Part shown: piece after piece, positions 24,033 to 35,700 of the stretch
Layout: every line of letters starts with the position of its first letter
Numbering within the stretch: position 1 is the first letter of the stretch
Assembly: GCA_029216955.1 (NCBI GenBank)
Contig: JANAVB010012195.1
Location: 1,008,757 to 1,072,756 of the forward strand
Reading direction: 5' to 3'
Source of the DNA: Iris pallida
Lineage: Eukaryota; Streptophyta; Magnoliopsida; Asparagales; Iridaceae
Length of the DNA: 64,000 nt
Notes under the pieces: generated by a model
What the model was told of the DNA's origin: nothing
What the model saw: only the letters and a program-made list of their open reading frames with translations
Databases searched by the model: none
Position numbers and translations under genes: made by a program

Positions 24033-24650
24033 CTAGTATATGTGTCCAATTAGACTCCAGGAATAATATGAGTCTATGTGCATCCCAGTTATGTGCATCC
24101 CTTCAGCAGCCCAGTTATGTGCCGTTCTTCCAGCCAGGCTCACCGCCGTCAAAATAATTCGACTAATGAAGCATTTATTGAGCAGAACGAGGGTGGCAAT
24201 CAACCCTCTAGCCGAGGAAGAGAAGAGCACCGCAAGCCAACCTGTGGCCAGGGGAGGCTTCGAAAGAGCCTCCAAAGGCGAAAGAAGACCGTAATCGAAA
24301 CTGCGGCTAAGGGAGCAGCTTTCAACACAACCAGGGTGGGCAACACCCACTTTGAAGAAAGAGAGAGCCCCCAAAGCCGCAGCACCGCCATTCCGATCTG
24401 CGGCTCTTCCTGCACAACGAAGACGAGGCTCGAGCATCCTGATCTTTGGATGCAACAGGCACCTTCCGCTTGCCTCGGAAGCCCTCGACTCCGACTTTTG
24501 GATGTAACAGTCACCTTCAAGTGCATCAATGAAGACATTGCGTCGCATTTTCACCCTCGGAAGCATCTCATCAACAGAATGCATTCGAGTACACAAGTTC
24601 ATGTCGGAAGTACGTGAGAGAACGAGAAGCAAACCCTCTCTCCATACCAC
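24033..24650 (-). other. Antisense ORF with TATA box inside the E1 5' LTR
   Basis: A minus-strand TATAAATA (24651-24658) precedes an open frame of 205 codons, with later ATGs that would sit in a normal leader position (for example near 24602). The same ORF and TATA box occur in the 3' LTR (44266-44901), there broken by one stop where this copy has Trp. No domain is recognised. LTR bidirectional transcription is possible, but coding is unproven. Confidence 0.3.
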
Positions 24651-26020
24651 TATTTATAGGCCGGGCAAATCAAACCCATACGCCAAGTGGATGGCCCTCC
24701 GAATTCCGTGCAATGAATTTGCATTTAATGGATGAACCGGATGCTTCGAATTCAGCCAAATCAAAACGGCTATTTAAAGCACTCGAAGAACGTAACAGTC
24801 GCTGCATTAAAGGATGTTTCACGAAGCGGATGCGCCGGCCAGATTGTGCATCACACAGACGCGCCCTTCAACATCAAGCGCATCAGCACAGACGTGCCCT
24901 TCAGTACCAGGCGCATCACAGAGGATGCGCCCCCTAGCGTTCCCATACGCCTAGTGGAACACCAATCGATGCGCCCACTCAGCTGTCCATCGAATGTCAG
25001 AAACATTAAATGCTGAACTGACAGAGTTGACAGCACGCCTTCCGAAGTCTGAACAGTTGGCAGCTTTTTCAGAAGACGAAGCGTTGCCAACATCAGCATC
25101 ATCATTACTTTACTCCGACGGCTACTGCCACGTAGCCATCCAACCACTCGTATGCGCCTCCGCAGCTATGCGCTCAAATCCGCATGCGCCTCAAAGGTCA
25201 TGCACCTCAGACTTTTCACTGATCCCTAAAGACAGAAGAAAAGTCTCCATTTGAAGCTCTGCATGCACCTCAAAAGCCATGCGCCCCAGACTGCTCTCTG
25301 ATCCCAAAAGACAGAAGGAAAGTCGCCATTAAAACTCTGTATGCGCCTCAAAATCCATGCGCCCAGAATGGTTCGTGACTCCTAAAGGTTACGAGCCAAA
25401 GTCTCCTCATGTGCCCAGTCCTAGGCACATCCTACCAGATCATCCCCCCATCAAATTCGAGATCTCCGAGCCATGAGTCGATGACATGTGTCCTTTGACT
25501 CAACTCACCCAAGATTTCAGCAACAGAAAGATCTTCTCCTCTGCTACGTGCCGGCTCACAACAGCAGTATGAAGAATTCAACCCCTCGATCAGGGCACAT
25601 CGTCCATGCGCCTCCATCAGCAATCACCACGTGGTGTCCCCGCGTACAGGAGCATCCTACGTGCGCGCATGAGCAGCCGGCCTGCAAAGCTATAAATAGA
25701 AGGATCATTTCCTTCACACACACACACAGAGAATGATCCTACGTACAAAAAATGAAGGAACGAACCACCAGAGAGGCAGATACAGACACTCAACGTCTTC
25801 CTCCTTTCAGCAAGCTCCAGCACCCAGAGCAATCCAAACATTCAGAGAACCGATAACCGTCGTCAGATCGTCAACGGAGTCAACGCATTACCACTCACTC
25901 CATCGGCACAAGGGACCCAGATAAACAAAAGTGTACTCCTAGGACTACATCTAAGTCCTATATTGTAACACTGTTCTGTTTGTATTGAAATTTGCAATAA
26001 AAGAATTTTAATGGCAAACA
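24077..26020 (+). mobile_element. E1 5' LTR, lacking its first ~314 bases
   Basis: It matches the 3' LTR from 44328 onward but lacks the part equivalent to 44014-44327, including the TGTAGAAGC terminus. It abuts E0 directly at 24076/24077. It contains about 85-base repeated blocks near 25140-25370 and many ATGCGCC-type words. A polyadenylation signal AATAAA lies at 25996-26001. The end is set by the shared ATGGCAAACA at 26011-26020 and 59697-59706. Confidence 0.85.
25691..25699 (+). promoter_or_regulatory. E1 LTR TATA box
   Basis: TATAAATAG lies about 300 bases before the LTR end, followed by a CA-rich stretch. This is the expected position for the LTR promoter driving the sense transcript. 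The 3' LTR has the same box at 59377-59384. Confidence 0.75.
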
Positions 26021-28744
26021 AGCTGGCGACTCTGCTGGGGACCTCTTTCTCCTCCACCGAGAAAGCTGTGTCGCAATCCGACGATGTGAAGGTAGGCTCC
26101 TCCCACAGGACGCTGGTCGTACGCCTCAATCAACAGGCGTATGAGGAGTTCATCTCTGAAGGAAGTGCGAGTCCTTCGAAGCGGCTGCCGAAGCCGAAGA
26201 AGACCCACCGAGTCTGGGTGCGCAAGGTCGACGCCTCGGGCACTACCACCGAAGGGGATGCGCCAATCCAGCCTTCCCTTCCTGCTGACGTCCTCAGCAA
26301 CCAAGATGCACCTATAGGTGCAGCGCATCTCTCGGGGAAGCGTGCGGCTAACCACATTTCCCCGCCATCTCCCTCTCAGGCGAGGAAGATGCGTCGACGG
26401 AGCAGGGGCGCAGCCAATGCCCCACACATCACCTCTGATGCGCCACAGAAAGTCTTTGTCTTTGACAGACTCACTCGCTGTAATGGCGAAGAGAATTGGG
26501 ATTCTGAGTACTATGCACCCCATCGGGCTGGTGCGAAGAAATCCAACGCGGCACGGGCCATGCGCCCCAAACGTGCTATGCCAGCAGCAAGCCAGAAGCA
26601 TGCGCTCACAATCATGCGCGCTGCTGATGGTAAGCTGTACAAGGTCGACTCGAGTGCTGCGGCACCAGAAACGAGCCGACCTTCAAAGTCCTCGTCTCAC
26701 TTGGGCGCATCTATTGCGTGAACAACCAAGTCGAGTGAGGCAAATTCAGTGGTCTTGAACTCCCGCGCCTCCTCTGGTTATGCGTCTGAGGTCCGTTCAA
26801 GTCACTTCAAATGTTATGGTTCCCCCACTACTGATCGGGATGCCTGTTTGGTATTAGATCAGGGGGCGCAACACTCACTTGACCACCCCGGCGCTTGGCC
26901 TTGCCATGCGCCTGAAGGGGGTGTGAAGGTGGCACTCTCCTCCAACGATCTGCGTAACGTGATCACTGACAAGCGCCGATCAGGAGAGTCGACTGACAGG
27001 CATGATGCGCCATTCACAGGGCACACTTGTGCTGTCGTCACTATCAACTGCTGTTGTAAAGCGGCAGTCCCACCAAGGCAGTCGGTGTTCCATCGGCTGC
27101 AATCATCGACACCTCTCCGATGTCGCCTCAGGAAGAAGGTGTCAACAGAAGAAGTGCCAAGGGTTGCTTCATGCAATGTGATCTCCAACTCCTCGTCAGT
27201 CCGAAAGACGACTGGCAATTCCTCTTCCTCGTCCAAAAGCCAGCCGAGGAAGACCAAGACAGCTGTCTCATCGTCCGGAGTGTTCGAAGGAACTCGGGAG
27301 AGGAAGAAGATCTTGGAGGAAGCTGGGGGTAGTCAGACCCTTGTCGAGCCTCCTTCCAAAGACGAGGGTGTCCAAAGCACATCTGGGGCGGATCCTCGAG
27401 GCGAAGTCAGCCTCCCAGAAGCTCTGGAAGACAAGGATATCCCCCAGAACATAGCTGGGGTGGTCTGGCATCTGCGGACCCGAGTTTCGGAGACGAAGAG
27501 GCCCTTCAAGACGAAGCTGAGGGTGATCAGGCCCTTGCAGATGCGCCCGTGGTGAATGTTCTCCCGAACATAGCCGGGGGTAGACAAGACGAGGCTCCAG
27601 GAGAGGCAACTCCCCTACAAGAGAGTGAGGCCGAGAGTGAAGCCTCGACCCATCCATCCACTCCCGGTCGCATCATGACAGTAAACGTGACTGGGGCTGA
27701 TATCGAGTCTGATGCGCCGCAAACAGACCTCGTCCAGCGCATAGATACCCTGGAGGGAGGACTCAAAACCCTCTCTGCCTCCATACAAACACTGACTCAA
27801 GCAGTGTTTGAGATACGGTCAGCTTTGGCCAGGACACCTTCTACCGGTCCCGACCCAGGGGCCAATGGGGAATCGAGTATACCCCTTCAACGGGTATCCT
27901 CGGACACAGATCGCTGAGAAGCACCTCGGATGTCAGAGCCCTCAAATGCTCAACATCAGGTGGTACCACCTTCCCTGACTCCCAGCTCCACGGAGGACGT
28001 GGTCGAGATGATTTGGGACTTGCGCGAGTGCTTTGAGTCCAAGACGAGACAAGAGGAGCGCCAAAAGATGGGCATCCTCCAGCCTTATCCCCTCGAGTGA
28101 AACAAGGTGGTTTATCCTCCAAAGTATAAACCAAAAACACTGACGCCGTACGACGGGAAGGACTCTCCGCGTCGCTGTCTGACGTACTTCCAGTCTCAGA
28201 CGGGACATCTTTCGAAGGAGGACGCGCTACTTACTAGCATATTTGTCGGGACACTGAAGGGAGTGGCGTACGACTGGTACTGCAGCCTCCCCGACAATTC
28301 CATATTTCCTTCGACGACCTCACGTGCCTTTTTCTCGACCGTTTCTACGACGGCGGGAAGGACATGACGATGGCGTCCCTTATAGAGATACGCCAGAAGG
28401 AGAAGGAAACAGTTCGAGTGTTCATCGAACGCTTCCGACAGGCCTGCTTCAGACTGTCCCCGGGCATGCCAGAACATGCACTCCTCTCCTCCTGCAGCAT
28501 GAACATGTTGCCTACAGTCAAACTCTGGCTCAACTCCACTCCTCCTCCCGACTGGAGTTCCTTGATCATTGAAGCAGAAGCCGCAGAGAAGAAGGCGGCC
28601 AATGCTCGTCTTCTGGGAGTCAGTTTCCCTGCCTTTGAGGACAAGGGGAAAAGGCCTGCAGCCAACAACCCCGGACGAGAGACAAAGGAGAAACAGGCAT
28701 TGACTGTCAATGCCTCAAAAGGTACGTCAGCACCTACTCAGAAG
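26011..28744 (+). pseudogene. gag: E1 gag, upstream part (broken)
   Basis: Structural protein gene of E1. The frame opens at ATG 26011, inside the last ten bases of the LTR, and reads through the primer site. An N-terminal basic and low-complexity region is followed by the conserved gag core: YPPKYKP, the DALL.S.FVGTLKGVAYDWY segment (28222-28280) and FIERFRQACFRL (28420-28455). Homology to the E2 gag is clear. Breaks are TGA at 26719-26721, TGA at 27915-27917 and TGA at 28098-28100 (a Trp in E2), with frame changes near 27450-27550 and 28310-28364. From 28364 the frame joins, across the S2 insertion, the frame used by pol. Confidence 0.85.
26024..26041 (+). other. E1 primer-binding site (tRNA-Arg type)
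   Basis: TGGCGACTCTGCTGGGGA lies three bases after the LTR end. This form is known from Ogre-type elements and fits a tRNA-Arg primer. It also lies inside the gag reading frame, where it encodes ATLLG. Confidence 0.85.
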
Positions 28745-31700
28745 TGTCACGACCCACACCCAGTATTTGGGCATGAGCCGTGGGTACGTCCAGCCTACAC
28801 CGCAGTATCGGCGGTAGAACGTTGTCTAGTCATCTCCATAATTTTTTTCACATACAACTACGCAGTTTATAGATTTCCACAAAGACCAAATGTGCGTATC
28901 AAATCTCATAGAAAATTATAAACACAATATCTATGGTGAAAGAAACAAACTGATAACTGAAAAGAGATTACGAGATGTAGAGACCAAATATGATAAAAGG
29001 AATGATCTCAATATAATCAAAATGTACTAAAAGGAAATCCACTACTCAACTCTCATAATTCATAAATAAAATGAAATACAATCAAGAGTTTCTGTGAGCA
29101 ACGCATGCTCTATAAATGCTGTCTAGCTAATAGTCTCCTGCAGAGGGTAGCCCCGCATCCAAGTCCTCCTAGAAGCTCAAGTCAGGGTCTTCCGTCTGCT
29201 CATAAAAAGTAGTACAGAACTCCTCTAACTCATCACCTAAAATATTGGTTATCCAGTCAGGATTGGAACAAGTATACATATGACCACTAACCGAATCTCA
29301 ACAGAATCATAAACATGTAAATAGCATATGAGAATGAAACTAGAAGGTAACTAGCATCATAGCACAAAAGGAAAGACATGAGACTCTATCAATGAAAATA
29401 TAGCAACTATGAGAAAACATGTAAAATCATGGTAGCATGGCAAGTGGTGCAAAACATGGCGGAATAATAGGAGCATCATCTATCTACGTGCATTGAAATA
29501 TCGGTTCCGGTGTGTGAACGGCTAAGGGGTAAATCCGGCAACTGCACGTGTCGTGTGCAGCTGCTATTATTGAAGAATAGACTCATGGGATATAATGGGT
29601 TGTTCACACGCCTACTAAGATATTTCTTCGCCCAGCTAGTACTCATGGAATCAATCATAAATGGGGTGTCATAGGAGGTAATAAAATGTAGAATAAAACC
29701 ATGATACTAATCCTCGTGTCATGATCGTGTCAACAAGCAGCAAGACATATGAAATAACAAGTAGAGAAACTATCAGAAACGGTAACAATCGATACATGCA
29801 CTTGCCTGTCGTCCCGAGCTGCGAGTAATGATCAAGTGAAGGGTTGGAGTCCAAGTATCTTGTTTTGTGAATTAAATCTAATTAACACAATGAAAATGAT
29901 ATAAAAGAATATTTCTACAGTCAATCTGTTAAACCCTCCCCTTCTACCTATATTTGGTGCCTAACTGAATTAATAAGTTACTCTTGGAAAACAATCTTTG
30001 TTCATTGTCTAACTATTGGTTTGATAATCTTCTAGGTTGATTTGTGGTAAAGTCAAAACTAACTCAAGTCCCAAAACCATAACTACCTATACTAAGATAG
30101 AAACATGTATATATACCTATACCCTTGACTTTGGAAACCCTGCCACATATCCCCAAGAGTTTAGGCATGTTTGGAATGCTTGTCAAGGTCCTGCCACAAC
30201 TTCTTTCATGCTTAAGTCTGTACCCAACCTTTCACCTTACACATATTGTTTTCTTTACTAACACCCTAACCTCCTATCTTAATCTGGGCACTAATCTCCA
30301 TACACAATATTCCAAACTGCCCTTCCCACAATATTTGCTACCTCTCTAGTTCAGTTATTAGGTTAGGGGCAATAATAGACATCTAATCTGTCCTGCTCTG
30401 AAACTGTTTTGCAATCCCAAGCCTAGTATAAGGCAATCCAGGCCTCATACACTATGGGACATGGTGTATATTGACAGTCCATACTGGAGCTAGGCATTAA
30501 GATCATAGAGTCGACATATTAGTTTGAACCAAGAAACATTTGGGCTGAACACATGTCAAACTCAGTGGACTGCACAACTTAACTGTAGATGATAAAACAA
30601 GTAAAAGATACTGTAACAGGAATATACTGCTCTCTTAACTGTTTTAAATCATTATGCAAAATGGTGACTTAAGGTAATGAATATGATGTCTGTGGTCTCT
30701 AAGATGATAAGATTCTTGAGCATTAAGAAGGTGAAAGCCAAACTCTAACCTTCCAACACATCAGAAGAATACACCTCATTGCTCAGACATGCAATGGAAG
30801 TAAAGCTTTCTATTATAAGTTATATCCAGATACCTTTCAAGACGATCTCTTTAATCTGAACAGTGCAAATGAGCCTCCTCCTAGTTTATAGAGTTGGCTT
30901 TCCCTCAACTGGGAAAAACCAGATGATGTAACTGTAACTGTTGCCTCCCTGCTATGGTTGTGCTAGCCTAATCAAGTAAGCCTTCATCTGTAGGTCTGTA
31001 GTAGGCTTCTTGATGGCCTATATTCCTAATACCCTGTTGTTTAGAGATGTTTGATGGCAAACCAAGTAGCACACTCAAAACCAGCTTTCCTTTATAGCTA
31101 CAGGTCTGTGTTTAGCCATGTTGTCATGCAGACTAATGATACAAAGTACATTCTCAGGAAACAACAAATTGGGACTTACATGAATAATATATTACAGGTC
31201 TTACTTGATAATCAGTCTCCTTATTAGGACAGGTCAAAACTCATTAGAGGCCATGTTATGTTACAACCTTAGAGCACTGTCAATTATCTGAAACATCTGG
31301 ACACTAGGTTCAGAGGGGAACATCTGTGTATACACCCTGCTTCCTGCCAACTGATAGGTGAAAGACATGCCAGACATTCTCATGGCTTGGCAGACATCAC
31401 TCAGTCCCTGTATCTGAATAGGAGAACTGCATGCACTGAACCATGTTTAGCCCTATATAGGCTGGGTAATTGCATCATGATCCATTCTTCAACAGGGCAG
31501 AACCCTAACTTAAGGTTTTGTTAAAGTGGTGAAATAAGGGAAACATGGTGATGTGGTCTTGGTCAGTATGGTGGTAGTGTTTAGGTTGAGGTTCTAAATA
31601 TCACAGGTTTAAACTTGTATGTGTGCAAGACTAATTATTCATGTAAACATGGATCATAAGGTTCAAAACTTCACAAATGTGATCTGGCTCCACAGATTAG

Positions 31701-32701
31701 GTAATAAGCTGGTGTGATAGCAATTAGAGTCTGTTATTAGGCTTGTGCAGCCCTAGTTAAACTCCCACATCCCCATCTACTTATCAATATAGTATAGGCA
31801 AGATACATATACATGCTTTAGTCTATGCTGCAAGCACACATATAGGGTACCTGTAACAGTTATGGATTGGTCAATACTCAGTACCCCAACTCGTATCCTT
31901 ACAACAATACCTTATAGAGCAATCTGATAATTAATATATTCATATGAATTCACAACCTCTGCCCTCTGGTATGCCAACATCCTGCCCATCCTCCTGACAA
32001 CTAGTCCCACCAGATTTCTTCCCATTACTCTAGGCTACTCTATGATGCACTCTTATGACTTGACAACTACTGAAAGTACCTAGATACCATAGTCACCCAT
32101 AGTTAGGTACTTATGCCCTGCTCCTACGTTTAATTGCTTCGAGTACGAACCCATAAATTCGCTTAACCATTACTTCAAACATGTGATATGCACCGCAGGA
32201 AGACAAATAATGGTCAGGGGAATACCTGTGTTTTTGAAACAAAGTGTGGGTGATTCCTCAGACTTCTTCTTGATGGTCGAGCGGCGAGGACGAAGTTGGG
32301 TTGCTAGGGTTCTCGGGAGGGCGGCTAGGTCAACTGCTATGCCCTTATATAGGTATCTCTTGATGAATTCGAATCCTTCTCCAGAGGATTTAGGAGATTC
32401 GAATCCCCCTGAAGCCCAATCACTTCGAGATTTGAATATCTCGATTTGATTCAAACCATAGCCGTTTAGTTTAAAACAGAGGTTTTGCATTTAAGCCCCT
32501 CACTACCTTCCATTTATAGGTCACCACCTCCTGTTTGGAAAATTTCAGAGAAGACCCCCCTCCTATCCCTTTATTGCATGAAAGAATGGTCTCTAATATT
32601 GCACTAAAAGTCTATTAAAAGCCTTTATGATTTTAAGTAATTATTTAGTAAAATTTTTATAACAATAAAATAGAAATTTCTGGTCAAGGGCTTACAAGAA
32701 G
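28740..32701 (-). mobile_element. S2: solo LTR inserted in E1 gag, with target duplication
   Basis: 28745-32696 begins TGTCACGACCC and ends GGCTTACA. It is flanked by AGAAG at 28740-28744 and 32697-32701. It is 3,952 bases of LTR with no internal region, so unequal recombination between two LTRs probably removed the rest. By analogy with 7622-22604 the transcribed strand is minus. A TATATAAG box on that strand lies at about 32345-32352. The interior has no coding sequence. Removing it restores gag continuity (PTQK to PPLAP). Confidence 0.93.
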
Positions 32702-35700
32702 CCTCCACTCGCACCAAGGCCAAAGGAGGTTTATTCGTTCAACGACGAAGACACCCTGCAACTCTTTGAGACACTGAAGCAGGGTGACAAGATCAAGCTT
32801 CCGGACCCGAAGCGTCCCGACGAAATTGGGAAAGTGGACAACCCGAGGTACTGTCACTACCATCGGTTTGTCGGACACCCAACCAAGGACTGCTATGTCC
32901 TCAAGAATTACATCCAGCGCATGATCAATGCGGATGTAATCTCCGTCGACTACGAGGAGAAGACGGTGTCGACCAACGTGGTGTCACTCCAGTTCGGCAC
33001 CTTGCCGCCAACAACAACACAGGATGGCGTCGTCCCCATCCCTAAGGCGACAATGGAGGTGGTTAACTTACCACCTACCCGTGACAACGTGAGTGGACTC
33101 ATCCCACTCACCACGTCTCGAGGAGAGGTCCTATGGGTTCACCCCGACCTCGTCTCCGAGGTGACTCAACCGGAGGTACGCCCTACCTCCAAATCCAAAG
33201 GCAGGAAGATCAAGTCTTGCCGCACGGTCTCTTCTTCAACGGAAGAGGCACTTCCTGTGCAGACACGTTCACAACAGAACGTCCAACCCGACGAAGCTGT
33301 CGCCGAGGTGGTGCCTGCTTGCACCGTCCCTGCTGCCCAGGAGGAGGGTCCATCTAAGCCCTCAGCAGCCAATAAGCAGAAGCATGTGGAGGCTCGTTTC
33401 GACAGACCTCTACGAAAGGAGAATGCTTCGGGGCTAGCCAAGCCCTACAACTTCGACATACTGGCACAACTGGCCAGTACTCCTGCCCGCCTATCTTTGT
33501 TCGAGCATCTGCGTCTTTCCAAAGACTCCCGAGAAGCTCTATGTGAAGCTCTGAATGATGCTGAATCCTTTCTCAGTCAGGTCAAGCAGCCTGAAGATCT
33601 CCCAACTACCTGTGCGCACTGTCATTGTGCGGATGAAGTTATCCCGAACATAACTTTCACCCAACAAGACATGCTGCTCAAGCACAACCGACATAACCGG
33701 CCGCTGTATTATACAGGGTATATCGGTTCAGTCAAGGAGAAGCGGATTCAGATCGATCCGGGGTCTTCCCTCAGCATCATCCCGAAGACGCTGCTCTCAA
33801 CACTGGGGATCCCAATGTACCGGCTGGCGCCCTCCAACACAACAATCAGTGGCTTCAACGCCAGCAAAAGTGAGCCGCTGGGCAAAATTCGGCTGAAGTG
33901 TCACATCGGTAACCTCAGAACTGAGGTGACCTGCTACGTTGTGGATGCCGATGTCAACTACAACATCCTTCTCGGTCGACCATGGCTGCATGAGTACATG
34001 GTGGTGCCATCCACGCTCCACCAGTGTATGAAGTATGTGTCCACCAACGGTATCATCCGGACGGAGTTCGCAGACATTGACCCTTTCAAAGGGATTGAAG
34101 CCTACTTCATCGATGCCGACTTATACACGTCACCTGATGAGGAGGAAGCCAATGATGCTGACGACGAAGCAGAAACGGCAGCAGAGCCGGACATGGAGCC
34201 TGAGGTCACTCCCGACGCTCCTTTGAAGATCCGACTCAAAGGCAAACCGCCTCAGAAGTTGCCTCCCATGAGCATTAAGCTACCCGGGAAAGCACCAGAT
34301 GCTCCTGAAGCTCCCCTGAAGATACGGCTCAAGGGAAAGCCGCCTCAAACATCGGCTCCCCTCGTGGCAAAACTACAGGGGAAGATGCCAGTCACTGGAG
34401 GCACAGCGGAGGTACCTCTGAAGGTGCGTCTTAAAGGCAGGCCGCCGCCATCCCAGCCGCCAGAGAAGGCCCACGTAGTCCTCTCGGACTCCAAGACCAA
34501 CGCTGTGGTAGACTCTCCCGATCCTACTCCAGTGCTTACAGATGAAGAGCTGAGGGATTATATCTCCACTGACGTAGATGCCCCCTCACTGGACAATGTA
34601 ATCTCGCGGGATAAAATCTCGTATTTCATCAATAATAGAGTATCTTTTAATTATTCTTGTCTTCCACATTGGAATGCCATGTATACATTAGATAACGCTC
34701 TACGGTCGTTGCAAACACAAATAACGACCGTCCATCATGTAAATCGAGTAGTCCCGTCTCAAGGAGTCTGTTACATAGTCCCGTCACGTAGTCGAGACGA
34801 AGAATCCATCATCTTCGGCAAAGTTGAGCGTCATCAAGACCTCCCGCTACTCGAGCCAGAACCAGATGCCGGCAGAATGCAACTCTATCGGTACACAGAC
34901 GTCGCAAAGTACCTCATCCAGAAGATGGGTTACGACCTAAAAAGCAACAAAGGCCTGAACTACGGCAAAGGTCGACGTCTCCCTCTCCGGCTTCTGACTC
35001 CTAAAGGAAAGCCGCAGGACTACTACAATAGAACTCGATGGAGGGTAGGCTATGTCACGCCATCGTCAACTCCGGAGAGTTCAGACGCAGAAGAGATAGA
35101 ACATTCTCACTCGTCTGAAGCATCAACATGGGACTCCGATACCAGTATCGGCTCAGTCTTTAAGAGAGTGCTGTCAGCCAACATGACGTCTGTACAATCT
35201 CAAGAAGAAGAAGGCGAAGACCAAGCGCCAGAATTCTTCGAAGAATAACCCTGGGCTCAATGCCTAGGAGAACAATAGGAGTCTCGTTTTGTGTTACGTG
35301 AACCTCCCACCGAAGACGAAGTCGAACAGATCGACCTTGGGGATGGATCTTCTTCCAAACCCATCTTCGTCAGCAAAAGCCTGAAAGGAGAAGACCGAGA
35401 ATCTTTAATCCAGCTGGCTAAAGTGTACATTGACATCTTCGCCTGGAGCTACGAAGATATGCCGGGACTTGATCCCCAGATCGTGATGCATAGGCTGAAC
35501 ATCTTACCTGATGCCAAGCCTATCAAACAACAACAGCGGCGCTTCCGTCCGGACATCATGAACGCCATCGATCAGGAGGTGGACAAGCTCTTGACCAGCG
35601 GCTTCATCTGTGAAGAATAACACCCAGATTGGGTAGCCAACGTCGTCTCCGTCACCAAAAAGAATAGGAAGATACGAGTTTGTATCGACTTCAGGGATCT

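Noticed and set aside
26024..26041. tRNA gene fragment
   Set aside because: The tRNA-complementary 18 bases are the retrotransposon primer site; no cloverleaf follows.
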